47,711 nucleotides of DNA from JBCBSP01 sp964550935 (GCA_964550935.1 CAZKBB010000016.1:1-47711); one strand, 5' to 3'. Counted from the first letter of the stretch, positions 6,540-14,477 are shown. Made by a program: numbers and translations. Notes: generated by a model not told the origin, from the letters alone.

Positions 6540-7364
6540 GTGAGCGCATCCCCAGCCCGGGTCCGGCTATTCGCGGCGGCGGGCCGGCGCCCGATGCGCA
6601 CGGTGGTGTTCTCCAGCGGCGGCCCAGGAAACTTCAAGGCCGCGGTGGAGCTGTCAGCGGAGGCGCCGTCGCTCATTCAGGTCAATCTTCTGGTCACGGA
6701 TCGGACCGGAACCGCATCGGCCGGCCTCGCCCAGGACATCGGGATACCCAAGCTCGCCCTCGACTTCGATGACGTCTGCCGCGAACGCCCGGACGGTGAG
6801 GCCCCAGAGGCGCGACGCGAAGCGTTTCACGACCGGATGCTTAACAATATCGAAGCGTTCGAGCGCCAGCTCGGCGCCCCGCTTGACTTCGGCGTGCTCG
6901 CTTACCGTCGATTGGTGACCGGCCGCCTGCTGGCGCGCTTCGACAGCCGGCTCATCAACCAGCACCCCGCCGATCTCTCGATCATGGATCAGCGCGGCGC
7001 TCGTCTTTACACCGGGATCAGCGGGCTGCGCCGCAGTCTTGAGGACCGACGGGGCGGTGCGCGCACGACGACCATGCTCGTTGATGAAGGCTTGGACACC
7101 GGCGAGATCATCTCACGGGGTCCGTATCGCCCTCTCGACGGCGATCCAGACGATGCCACCGCCCGCGAAACCCATGAGCAGCGTCAGAAGCGACAGAGTG
7201 ATTGGCCGAGCCTGAAATTCGCGCTCGCCGCGATCGCCAGCGGCGCGCTCGAACGGTCGATGACACGGCCCTACCGTTTCTTCCTTGAGGGCGAACCCGT
7301 TTCGCCATCCGGCGTCCCGTTGACGGATTCCGACGCGTATCGCCGCTTCATTCGCGAAAATTAG
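6540..7364 (+). CDS. Formyltransferase family protein (PurN/GART fold)
   Basis: The protein is 274 aa from a GTG at 6540, or 256 aa from the ATG at 6594. The second start fits the family better because strand 1 begins MRTVVFSSGGPGNFKA, like PurN 'ISGNGSNLQA'. Catalytic residues are present, numbered from 6540: Asn140 and His142 in LINQHPADLS, and Asp186 in VDEGLDTGEI. YTGISGLRRS matches the loop before the last strand. The family transfers a formyl group from 10-formyltetrahydrofolate to an amine. True purine-pathway PurN is usually near purM, which is absent, and the extra length and location make a dedicated role in the peptide locus more likely. The gene follows the nucleotidyltransferase by 9 bp (or 63 bp). 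The acceptor is unknown: peptide, amino sugar or other amine. Confidence 0.75.
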   Translation: MSASPARVRLFAAAGRRPMRTVVFSSGGPGNFKAAVELSAEAPSLIQVNLLVTDRTGTASAGLAQDIGIPKLALDFDDVCRERPDGEAPEARREAFHDRMLNNIEAFERQLGAPLDFGVLAYRRLVTGRLLARFDSRLINQHPADLSIMDQRGARLYTGISGLRRSLEDRRGGARTTTMLVDEGLDTGEIISRGPYRPLDGDPDDATARETHEQRQKRQSDWPSLKFALAAIASGALERSMTRPYRFFLEGEPVSPSGVPLTDSDAYRRFIREN

Positions 7365-7413
7365 CCCGCGCTTGAGGAGCGGCGGCCGATATGCCGACAC
7401 CTTCAGCTCGCCT

Positions 7414-7442
7414 CACGGCTCAAAAATCATCTGTGAGCCGTG
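7414..7442 (+). terminator. Hairpin after the formyltransferase gene
   Basis: There is a perfect 9-bp inverted repeat, CACGGCTCA (7414-7422) and TGAGCCGTG (7434-7442), with an 11-nt AT-rich loop, 50 bp after the formyltransferase stop. There is no U-tract on the plus strand, so it may stabilise the 3' end or need Rho. On the minus strand the loop gives TTTTT inside the hairpin. I read it as the end of the 4554-7364 transcript. The 7365-7641 interval otherwise holds nothing convincing. Confidence 0.5.
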
Positions 7443-7641
7443 TGACGAAGCCGTCTGGTTCCGCCGGCCCACGACGCGCCTTAAGGGTTCACCGAGGGTC
7501 GGTTCGCCGCCGACCATGCGGCGTCCCACGCGCTTTACGCGTCGTGACGGCGCCGCGCGGCGCTTGGCCCTTGAAGCGTCGGCGCGCGGCCCCCATTTCC
7601 AGTGCAAGCCGAAGACGCCGCAAAAGGCGTGGGATCTGGAA

Positions 7642-7902
7642 ATGGAACAGCACCAGCAAAATCCGCTTGAGGACCAGGGCAGGTCGACACCGCTCGTTTA
7701 TGTGCGCTCGATCGCCGGGGCTGAACTGCTTGAGCAGATTTCGAAAAGCGAAATCCAGGCGCAGGGCGTCCGGATAGACCCTGAGGATACGCTCTACGCC
7801 ATTCATGACGAGCATGGCCGTCAGGTCGGCGTGTTCTCCGACCGCGACGCCGCCTTCGCCAGCGCGCGCCAGCACGGCGCCGAACCGGTGAGCGTGCACT
7901 GA
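7642..7902 (+). CDS. DUF1150 family protein
   Basis: The 86-aa protein is taken from the ATG at 7642 (MEQHQQNPLEDQ). In-frame starts upstream would add Arg/Pro-rich sequence without homology. The family signature is clear: LVYVRSIAGAELLEQI near the start, DTLYAIHDEHGRQVGVF in the middle, and a DRDAAFASARQHGAEPVSVH ending. In other alphaproteobacteria the family ends in 'ARQ-x-x-x-x-PVSVH' and the gene often lies beside an Hsp20 gene; none is here. The function is unknown; the family is small and cytosolic. A perfect palindrome follows 8 bp after the stop. Confidence 0.85.
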   Translation: MEQHQQNPLEDQGRSTPLVYVRSIAGAELLEQISKSEIQAQGVRIDPEDTLYAIHDEHGRQVGVFSDRDAAFASARQHGAEPVSVH

Positions 7903-7910
7903 ACCGACGG

Positions 7911-7930
7911 ACGCAAGGCGCGCCTTGCGT
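7911..7930 (+). terminator. Perfect 20-bp palindrome after the DUF1150 gene
   Basis: ACGCAAGGCG/CGCCTTGCGT is an uninterrupted inverted repeat starting 8 bp after the DUF1150 stop. It can form a GC-rich hairpin in RNA. There is only a short T-containing tail (TTCAACA), so termination efficiency is uncertain. The rest of 7931-8123 includes a second GCGCCCCCG...CGGGGGCGC inverted repeat. Confidence 0.5.
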
Positions 7931-8123
7931 TCAACAGGATAGACGCCGCGGGCCGTCCCCCGCCCGCCGCGTCGACGATCGCGCCCCAGACGTCCTCCCC
8001 CGGACCTTGAACGGAGCGCGATACAAGCGCCCCCGGCCGCATCCCTCCCCCAAGGCGGGCGGGGGCGCGTTCGTTTCAAGCCTTCAGTTGAGTGCGCGCC
8101 GCGAACGCGGCTAGAAGCGCGCC

Positions 8124-8657
8124 ATGAAGGGTTATTTCGCAATCGGCGTTGAAGGCGTGTCCAAGGCGATGAATCTCGGCGCGGTCATGCGCACCGCGTA
8201 CGCCTTCGGCGCGAGCTTCATCTTCACTGTCGACGCCGCCGCGAAGGCGCGTGAGGTTTTCCGCGCCGACACCGCGCGCACGGCGAACAATCTGCCCTGG
8301 TACGACTGGGGCGGAATCGACGAGATGGTGCTGCCCAAGGGCTGCGCGCTCGTCGGCGTGGAGCTGACCGATGAGGCGGTGGAGCTGCCGAGCTTTCGCC
8401 ATCCTCGCGCGGCCGCCTACGTGCTTGGACGCGAGCGCGGCGATCTGAGCCCCGCCATGCTGGAGCGCTGCGCCCACGTGGTGAAGATCCCCGCGAAGTT
8501 CTGCGTCAACCTGTCGGTCGCCGCCGCGATCACGCTTTATGACCGCACGCTGTGCCTTGGCGGGTTTCCCGAACGCCCCGTCATGCCCGGCGGCCCGTTG
8601 GAGGCGCGCGAGCATGTCTGGGGCGCGCCCAGGCGCCGGACCGACCCGACCGTTTAG
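8124..8657 (+). CDS. TrmH/SpoU-family RNA methyltransferase
   Basis: The 177-aa SPOUT-type enzyme transfers a methyl group from SAM to a ribose 2'-OH in tRNA or rRNA. Motif 1 is GVSKAMNLGAVMRTAYAFGA (about 11-30), motif 2 is AAYVLGRERGDLSPAML, and motif 3 is IPAKFCVNLSVAAAITLYDR. The short length means it consists of the SPOUT domain alone, like TrmL-size enzymes. The exact target cannot be told from sequence; a tRNA wobble position or position 18 are possibilities. Its TAG stop overlaps the TAA stop of the convergent serA gene by 4 bp, so there is no room for a terminator between them. Confidence 0.88.
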   Translation: MKGYFAIGVEGVSKAMNLGAVMRTAYAFGASFIFTVDAAAKAREVFRADTARTANNLPWYDWGGIDEMVLPKGCALVGVELTDEAVELPSFRHPRAAAYVLGRERGDLSPAMLERCAHVVKIPAKFCVNLSVAAAITLYDRTLCLGGFPERPVMPGGPLEAREHVWGAPRRRTDPTV

Positions 8658-9880
8658 GCGTCGGGGCCCGGGATGAGGCGCGCGCGGATCGTGCCGTCGA
8701 GCGCCAGCACCGTGTCCAGAAAATCCGCCGGGATCGAGCCCTCAAGATCTGCGATGGCGTAGCCAAACTCGCCCTCGGTCTGAAGATACTGGCTCGCCAC
8801 GTTCGCGCCGGCGCGCTCGGCGGCGTCGTTGAGCCGGCGCAGATAGCCCGGCTGGTTGCGGTGCGGGGCGGCCAGGCGCGTGCGCCCGGGCCGGATCGGG
8901 CCCGGCTCCACCTGGGGAAAGTTCACCGCGTGCATCGTGCCGCCCTCGAACAGGTAGCGCGCGATCTTCACCGCCGCATCTTGGCCGATCGCGGCCTGGG
9001 CCTCGGCGGTGGACCCGCCGATATGCGGCGTCAAAAGCACGTTCGGGCAGCCCATGAGCGGGCTTTCGAAGCGCTCGTCCTTCGACTTCGGCTCCTTGGG
9101 AAACACGTCCACTGCGGCGCCGGCGAGATGGCCGGACTGCAAAGCGTCCGCCAGCGCGTCGACGTCGACGAGATCGCCGCGCGCCTGGTTGATCAGAACC
9201 GCGCCCTTTTTCATGAGCGCGATTTCCTTGCGCCCGATCATGCCACGCGTGCGCTCGGTGGAGGGCACGTGCAGGGTCACCGCGTCGCACTCTCGAAGCA
9301 GCATCTCCAGCGAGTCGCATTCGCGCGCATTGCCGTGCGCGAGCTTCATCTCGACGTCGAAATAGTAAACGTGCATGCCCAGCGCTGAGGCGATCACGGA
9401 GAGCTGAGCGCCGATATTGCCGTAGCCGACGATGCCCAGCTTCTTCTTGCGCACCTCATAGGCGCCTTCGGCTGTCTTCAGCCAGTCGCCGCGGTCGATC
9501 GCGAACATCTTCTCCGGGATGCGCCGCATCAGCATGATGACCGAGGCGATGGTCAGCTCCGCAACCGAGCGCGTATTGCCAAAGGGCGCGTTGAACACCG
9601 GCACGCCGCGCCGCGCGGCGGCCTCCAGGTCGACCTGGTTGGTGCCGATGCAGAAGCAGCCGATGGCGAGCAGGTTCTCCGCCGCCGCGATCAGCTCGGC
9701 GTCGGCCTGGGTGCGCGAACGAATGCCGAGCACATGAGCGTCGGGAATGCGCTTTAGGAGGTCCGCGCGATCGGGCGAGCCCGGCCGGCGCTCGATCTCC
9801 ACCAGCCCTGAGCCCTGCAGGGTCTGGTCGGCGTCGGGATGCACGTTTTCAACGAGGAGGGCCTTGAAGGCGTCGCTCAT
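8654..9880 (-). CDS. serA: D-3-phosphoglycerate dehydrogenase with ACT domain
   Basis: The enzyme catalyses the first step of serine synthesis, NAD-dependent oxidation of 3-phosphoglycerate. The 408-aa product from the ATG at 9878-9880 (MSDAFKALLVENVH) matches the length of the E. coli type (410 aa). A 20-residue upstream extension is not needed, and GGAAG precedes the chosen start. The NAD fold is LGIVGYGNIGAQLS. The catalytic Arg is in INQARGDLVD, the Glu in DVFPKEPKSKDE, and the His in LTPHIGGSTAEAQ. A C-terminal ACT domain (about 335-408, NQPGYLRRLND... to ...TIRARLI) suggests serine feedback control. No serC or serB lies nearby. Confidence 0.95.
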   Translation of the reverse strand: MSDAFKALLVENVHPDADQTLQGSGLVEIERRPGSPDRADLLKRIPDAHVLGIRSRTQADAELIAAAENLLAIGCFCIGTNQVDLEAAARRGVPVFNAPFGNTRSVAELTIASVIMLMRRIPEKMFAIDRGDWLKTAEGAYEVRKKKLGIVGYGNIGAQLSVIASALGMHVYYFDVEMKLAHGNARECDSLEMLLRECDAVTLHVPSTERTRGMIGRKEIALMKKGAVLINQARGDLVDVDALADALQSGHLAGAAVDVFPKEPKSKDERFESPLMGCPNVLLTPHIGGSTAEAQAAIGQDAAVKIARYLFEGGTMHAVNFPQVEPGPIRPGRTRLAAPHRNQPGYLRRLNDAAERAGANVASQYLQTEGEFGYAIADLEGSIPADFLDTVLALDGTIRARLIPGPDA

Positions 9881-10009
9881 GGATCGGTCTTCCGGTTTGC
9901 TGCGGCGCGGCAAGCATGCGCCTGAGCGCGTCAAAAGCAACAGGGCGCTTGCCGTGTGGGCGCCTGTCGCTTAACTGCGCGCAACCGCGCCCTCTTGTCC
10001 GCAGCAGAG

Positions 10010-10771
10010 ATGACCGCTCGACCCGCGCACGCGCCGGCCCCGTTTTTCGGGCCGAATCTGGAAGCCGACCTGATCGCAGGCCTCGCCGAGCGCGGCTGGG
10101 TCTACGCCCCGAAGGCGCTGGAGCCCGAACTGGTCGCCGCGCTGCGCGCCGACGCGCTGGCCCGGGACGCGGCCGGCGCCACCCGCGCGGGACGCATCGG
10201 CCGGGCGCGCGCCGAGCATCGCGAGGACGCCGTGCGCCGGGCGCGCATCGCCTGGCTCGACGGCGCGACGCCGGCGCAGGCGCGCTTTCTTGAAGGCTGC
10301 GAGGCGCTGCGCGTGGCGATCAATCGTGCGCTGTTCGCCGGCCTGTTCGAGTTCGAGGCCCATTTCGCGGTCTATCCGGAAGGCGGTTTCTACAAGCGCC
10401 ACCTCGACGCCTTCGCCCGGCCCGCGCCCGGCGGGGAGGCCGGCCCGGCCGCCGCGCTCGGCGCGCAGGCCGGACGCTCCCGGGTGATCTCTCTCGTGGC
10501 CTACCTCAATGAGCGCTGGGACGAGGCGGACGGCGGGCGCCTCGCGGTGTGGGAGACCTGTCCGATCGGCCCGGACGGACGCGCGGATCTCGCCGCTCTG
10601 GACGGCGTCGCCCCGGCCGCGGAGATCGCGCCTGAACCCGGCGCGCTCGCCCTGATGATGTCGGAGACCATCCCCCACGAGGTACGCCCCGCCTTCGCTC
10701 CGCGCATCGCCATCGCCGGCTGGTTCCGCGTCAACGCCTCGGTCGGCGGCGTGGTCGACCCGCTGCGCTAA
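10010..10771 (+). CDS. 2-oxoglutarate/Fe(II) oxygenase, prolyl-hydroxylase (SM-20) type
   Basis: The 253-aa protein is taken from the ATG at 10010 (MTARPAHAPA); a frame from 9956 adds 18 non-conserved residues. The iron-binding triad is visible as H-x-D in FYKRHLDAF and the distal His in ETIPHEVRPAF. The 2-oxoglutarate-binding Arg follows in APRIAIAGWFR. The core strand SLVAYLNERWDEADGGRLAVW is typical of bacterial homologues of prolyl 4-hydroxylases such as PiuC/SM-20 proteins. It is expected to hydroxylate a protein residue or small molecule in the cytosol; the substrate is unknown. It is followed after 35 bp by the CHAD-domain gene and is divergent from serA. Confidence 0.87.
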   Translation: MTARPAHAPAPFFGPNLEADLIAGLAERGWVYAPKALEPELVAALRADALARDAAGATRAGRIGRARAEHREDAVRRARIAWLDGATPAQARFLEGCEALRVAINRALFAGLFEFEAHFAVYPEGGFYKRHLDAFARPAPGGEAGPAAALGAQAGRSRVISLVAYLNERWDEADGGRLAVWETCPIGPDGRADLAALDGVAPAAEIAPEPGALALMMSETIPHEVRPAFAPRIAIAGWFRVNASVGGVVDPLR

Positions 10772-10806
10772 AGCGAACCTCGGCGCGTTCGGCGCGTTGT
10801 TCGTCC

Positions 10807-11655
10807 ATGACCGAAAAGCTCGACGCCTCGCTCGATTTCGACCGCATCGACACGATCATCCGTGCCGAGATCGCCAATGCGCGCGCCGCGCTAGATGCGA
10901 TCCCCAATCACCCCATCGACGGCGTGCACGAGGCGCGCAAGGCGATCAAGAAGGCGCGCGCCGATGCGCGCTTGATCCGCAAGGGCGACAAGGCGTGCTC
11001 CAAGGCGATCAACGACGCCGGCCGCCAGGCCTCCCATGCGCTGGGCCCCGCGCGCGACGCCGACAGCCTGATCGAGATCGCCCACGCCGAAGCCTTGCGC
11101 ACCAGGGACGCCGACGCCGCGGCCGAGCTGCGCGCCATGGCGCACGAGGCTCTGGACGAGGCGCGCGGCCATGACCGCGAGGCCGCGGCCGATGAGGCGC
11201 GCGCCTGGCTGGATCGCATGGAGGCGCGCACCGCGCGCATCGAGATCGACGCGCCCGACAAGGCGATGGCCAAGGGCCTTGCGCGCAACTGGAAGCGCGC
11301 ATGCAAGCGGCTTGAGGACGCCGAGGACGATCCCGACCGCGAGGCGATGCACGAGCTTCGAAAGCGCGCCAAGGACTGGCGCTATGACGTGGTGTCTCTG
11401 AAGCGCGTCTGGCCCGGCGGCGTGAAGCGGAAAAAATCCAAGATCAAGCGGCTGACCAAGCTGCTGGGTGATCTGCACGATATCGACCGGATCGCGGGCC
11501 TGCTCGAAGACCGGTCCGGCGACGCCGCGAAGGAGGCGCGCAAGGCGGTATGCAGACGCCGCGAGGCGCTATGCGAGGAGGCGCTCAATCTCGCCGGAAA
11601 GGTGTTCGACGTGAAGCCGTCCAAGGCCAGGGACACGCTGAAGGACGCGGCCTGA
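10807..11655 (+). CDS. CHAD domain-containing protein
   Basis: The 282-aa protein is all-helical and rich in Arg, Lys and His. CHAD signatures are VHEARKAIKKARADARLIRK near residues 38-57 and MHELRKRAKDWRYDV with KLLGDLHDIDR in the second half. CHAD domains bind polyphosphate through a basic channel and are often found on polyP granules or next to triphosphate tunnel (CYTH) enzymes. No CYTH domain is present here, so this is the stand-alone type. A phosphate-storage link is inferred from the family only. Confidence 0.9.
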   Translation: MTEKLDASLDFDRIDTIIRAEIANARAALDAIPNHPIDGVHEARKAIKKARADARLIRKGDKACSKAINDAGRQASHALGPARDADSLIEIAHAEALRTRDADAAAELRAMAHEALDEARGHDREAAADEARAWLDRMEARTARIEIDAPDKAMAKGLARNWKRACKRLEDAEDDPDREAMHELRKRAKDWRYDVVSLKRVWPGGVKRKKSKIKRLTKLLGDLHDIDRIAGLLEDRSGDAAKEARKAVCRRREALCEEALNLAGKVFDVKPSKARDTLKDAA

Positions 11656-11659
11656 GCCC

Positions 11660-12367
11660 TCAGCCGGACTTACGCGCGTCCTTCACCGCCTTGGGCGCAG
11701 GCGTCTTGTCCTTGTATTTGCAGATGTCCGCGACGGCGCAGCGCCAGCATTCAGGCTTTCGCGCCTTGCACACATAGCGCCCGTGCAGGATAAGCCAGTG
11801 ATGGGCGCCCTTTCGGTAGGCCTCCGGCGTGATCTTTTCCAGCCGCGCCTCGACCGCGTCCGGCGTCTCGCCGGGGGCGAGCTTGGTGCGGTTTGAGACG
11901 CGGAAGATGTGGGTGTCCACTGCGATGGTGGCCTGACCGAACGCCTCGTTCAGCACCACGTTGGCTGTCTTGCGCCCGACGCCGGGCAGCTTGACCAGAT
12001 CCTCGCGCGTATCCGGCACCGCGCCGTCGAAATCCTCAAGGATCATCTTCGACAGAGCGATCACGTTCTTCGCCTTGTTGCGGAACAGCCCGATCGTCTT
12101 GATGTGCTCGCGCACGCCCGTTTCGCCGAGTTCCAGCATGGCTTCAGGCGTGTCGGCCTCGGCGAAGAGCCGGCGGGTGGCCTTGTTCACGCCGACATCC
12201 GTGGCCTGCGCCGACAGTGCGACGGCGACCACGAGCGTATAGGGCGAGTGGTATTCCAGCTCGGTCTTGGGCTCGGGCAGCGCCTCGGCCAGGCGCGCAT
12301 AAAGCTCCTCGGCCTGCTCGCGGTTCAGCCCCGGCGTGGCGCGCTTTTTCGACTTCCGCTCGGCCAT
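11660..12367 (-). CDS. nth: Endonuclease III (DNA glycosylase/AP lyase)
   Basis: The enzyme removes oxidised pyrimidines and cuts the abasic site in base-excision repair. The product is 235 aa from the ATG at 12365-12367 (MAERKSKKR). The helix-hairpin-helix LVKLPGVGRKTANVVL contains the catalytic Lys, and the catalytic Asp is in VDTHIFRVSNR. The C-terminal 4Fe-4S motif is C-x6-C-x2-C-x5-C in CKARKPECWRC and DIC. The 3' end lies 4 bp from the convergent CHAD gene stop. This is a housekeeping gene with nothing unusual except a Lys-rich N-terminus. Confidence 0.96.
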   Translation of the reverse strand: MAERKSKKRATPGLNREQAEELYARLAEALPEPKTELEYHSPYTLVVAVALSAQATDVGVNKATRRLFAEADTPEAMLELGETGVREHIKTIGLFRNKAKNVIALSKMILEDFDGAVPDTREDLVKLPGVGRKTANVVLNEAFGQATIAVDTHIFRVSNRTKLAPGETPDAVEARLEKITPEAYRKGAHHWLILHGRYVCKARKPECWRCAVADICKYKDKTPAPKAVKDARKSG

Positions 12368-12467
12368 GGCGAGCGAGGTAGCGGGCGGGGGCGGGATGGG
12401 CAAGCGTTGGTGTCGCAACTCTCTCCCCTTCGCGAAGGCGAGGGGCCCGGCCGGAAATGCGCCATGC

Positions 12468-12746
12468 TGTCATCCCGGCCGGAACGCAGTGGAGCGCCGG
12501 GACCTGCTGCAGGCGCTTAGGGGGCGCCCCAAGTGGTCCCGGCGGGTCCCGGGTCGCTGACGCGCCCGGGATGACAGGGTGGTGGGCGACCGCGCCGAGG
12601 TCCCGGGGTCTTCGCTCCGCTCCGCCCGGGAATTCATGAGACGCGTTCTGAATTCCCGGACGCGGCGAAGCCGCGATCCGGGACCTCGGCGCGGAAAAGC
12701 GCCGACCCTGATATCGCGGCTTTCCGGCGCGCCCGGGATGACAGGG
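12468..12746. repeat. Composite intergenic inverted-repeat element
   Basis: The 12368-12799 gap is filled by nested repeats. TGTCATCCCGG (12468-12478) is the inverted partner of CCGGGATGACAGGG, which occurs twice (ending near 12577 and 12746), each time preceded by CGCC. Inside lies GGGAATTCA (12631-12639) with TGAATTCCC (12650-12658), and CCGAGGTCCCGGGG mirrored by CCGGGACCTCGG. These boundaries and mirrored arms are typical of short intergenic palindromic repeats of alphaproteobacteria. No gene is credible in this stretch. Confidence 0.7.
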
Positions 12747-12799
12747 CGCGGCCTGCGCGCCATAAGGCGGCGTCTTTCCACGCGCTTTGAGCCCCGCCC

Positions 12800-13249
12800 A
12801 TGAAGCCTGATCCCGCCCGCCTGAGCCTGGAGGCCTATCCGGTGCGCATCGCCGTGCCGACGCGGTTTCGCGATCTTGATACGCTCGGCCACATCAACAA
12901 TGTCGCGATCGGCTCGTTCTACGAGGAGGGCCGCGCGGCGTTGAACCGGCGCGCCTTTCCGCACGGCATGAGAAAAGAGCACGGCATGCGGCTTCTGATC
13001 GCCGACGTGCACATCGCCTATCTCGCCGAAGCCCATTACCCCGGCGATATCGAGGTGGGCGCGGGGATCGAGCGCATGGGGCGGTCGAGCTACACGATCG
13101 CGCTCGCCCTGTTTCAGAACGGGGCCTGCGTGGGGACGTGCGAGACCGTGCTGGTCAACACCGACGGCGCGGCCGCCGCACCCATTCCGGAAGATGGGCG
13201 CGCCTCGCTTGAGCGCTTCCTGATGGAGGCGGGTCCGGCGGGGGTCTAG
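12800..13249 (+). CDS. Acyl-CoA thioesterase, 4HBT hotdog family
   Basis: The 149-aa protein is a single hotdog domain. The active-site region TRFRDLDTLGHINNVAIGSF (21-40) has the 'D-x-D-x-x-G-H-x-N' pattern of YbgC/FadM-type thioesterases. A second hallmark strand is DIEVGAGIERMGRSSYTI. It hydrolyses acyl-CoA or acyl-ACP thioesters in the cytosol; chain-length preference is not readable. It is convergent with fabB, but any functional link to fatty acid synthesis is only positional. Confidence 0.87.
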   Translation: MKPDPARLSLEAYPVRIAVPTRFRDLDTLGHINNVAIGSFYEEGRAALNRRAFPHGMRKEHGMRLLIADVHIAYLAEAHYPGDIEVGAGIERMGRSSYTIALALFQNGACVGTCETVLVNTDGAAAAPIPEDGRASLERFLMEAGPAGV

Positions 13250-13262
13250 TCCGGCTCGCGGC

Positions 13263-14477
13263 TTAGTCCGGCTTGCCCATCACCAGCGTGCCGTTCGTGC
13301 CGCCGAACCCGAAGGAGTTCGACAGGACCGTGTCCACGGCCTGCTCCTTGGTCTTTGTGACGATCGGCAGGAAGGCGAGTTCGGGGTCGATTTCCTCGAT
13401 ATTGATCGAGGGCGCCACGAAGCCGTCGCGCATCATCAACAGCCCGTAGATCGCCTCCTGAACGCCTGCTCCGCCGAGGCAGTGGCCGGTCATGGCCTTG
13501 GTGCCGGAGACGAGCGGCATGTCCTCGCCGAACACGTCGCGGATCGCCTTGGCCTCGGCGATGTCCCCGACCGGCGTCGCGGTGGCGTGGGGGTTGATGT
13601 AGTCGATCTTGCGGCCCTTGAGCGGCTCCAGCGCGAGCTGCATGGAGCGCGCCGCCCCCTCGCCGGACGGGGCGACCATGTCATAGCCGTCCGACGTCGC
13701 GCCGTAGCCCAGGATCTCGCCGTAGAGCGTCGCGCCGCGCGCCTTGGCGCGCTCATACTCTTCAAGCACGACGATGCCGCCCCCGCCCGCGATCACGAAG
13801 CCGTCGCGCGTGCGGCAGAAGGGCCGGCTCGCGGTCTCGGGCGTGTCGTTGTAGGTCGAACTCATCGCGCCCATGGCGTCGAACAGGTTGGACAGCGACC
13901 AGGCGAGCTCCTCCCCGCCGCCGGCGAAGATCACGTCCTGCTTGCCCCAGGCGATCTGCTCCGCGCCCGCGCCGATGCAGTGCAGAGAGGTCGTGCAGGC
14001 CGAGCTGATCGAATAGTTCAGCCCCTTGATCTTGAACGGGGTGGCGAGGGTGGCCGAAGCCGTCGAGCACATCGCCTTGGGCACCGCGAAGGGTCCGACC
14101 CGGCGCGGGCCTTTCTCCCGGGTCACGTCCGCGGAGGACACGATCGCCTCGGTCGAGGGACCGCCGGTGCCGACGATCAGGCCGGTGCGCTCGTGGCTCA
14201 CCTCGTCCGCTTCGAGCCTGGCGTCGGCGATGGCCTGTTCCATCGCCATGTAGCACCAGCCCGAGCCCTCGCCCATGAAGCGATAGGCGCGCTTGTCCAC
14301 ATGGTCCTTCGCCGCGACCGGCGGCCGCGCATGGACCTGACACTTGAAACCGAGCTCGGCGTATTCCGGCGCGGCGACCACGCCGGAGCGGCCCGCGCGC
14401 AGGCTCTGCGAGACCGCGTCGGCGTTCTCGCCGATGGAGGAAACGATGCCGATGCCGGTGACGACGACGCGCCTCAT
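13263..14477 (-). CDS. fabB: Beta-ketoacyl-ACP synthase I
   Basis: The 404-aa condensing enzyme has the Cys-His-His triad: Cys in SISSACTTSLHC, His in INPHATATPVGD and His in AMTGHCLGGAG. Its start overlaps the stop of fabA by 4 bp (TCAT on the plus strand), the classic fabA-fabB arrangement for anaerobic-type unsaturated fatty acid synthesis. FabB elongates the cis-3-decenoyl chain made by FabA. The N-terminus MRRVVVTGIGIVSSIGENAD and the final SFGFGGTNGTLVM are canonical. The irr and fabI genes that flank this pair in several alphaproteobacteria are not adjacent here. Confidence 0.95.
   Translation of the reverse strand: MRRVVVTGIGIVSSIGENADAVSQSLRAGRSGVVAAPEYAELGFKCQVHARPPVAAKDHVDKRAYRFMGEGSGWCYMAMEQAIADARLEADEVSHERTGLIVGTGGPSTEAIVSSADVTREKGPRRVGPFAVPKAMCSTASATLATPFKIKGLNYSISSACTTSLHCIGAGAEQIAWGKQDVIFAGGGEELAWSLSNLFDAMGAMSSTYNDTPETASRPFCRTRDGFVIAGGGGIVVLEEYERAKARGATLYGEILGYGATSDGYDMVAPSGEGAARSMQLALEPLKGRKIDYINPHATATPVGDIAEAKAIRDVFGEDMPLVSGTKAMTGHCLGGAGVQEAIYGLLMMRDGFVAPSINIEEIDPELAFLPIVTKTKEQAVDTVLSNSFGFGGTNGTLVMGKPD

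Noticed and set aside
4554..7364. Lasso peptide cluster
   Set aside because: The P-x-L leader element, a possible Gly-Glu ring and the PF14907 protein hint at it, but no asparagine-synthetase-like or transglutaminase-like protein and no RRE protein is in the window; the leader lacks Thr at -2.
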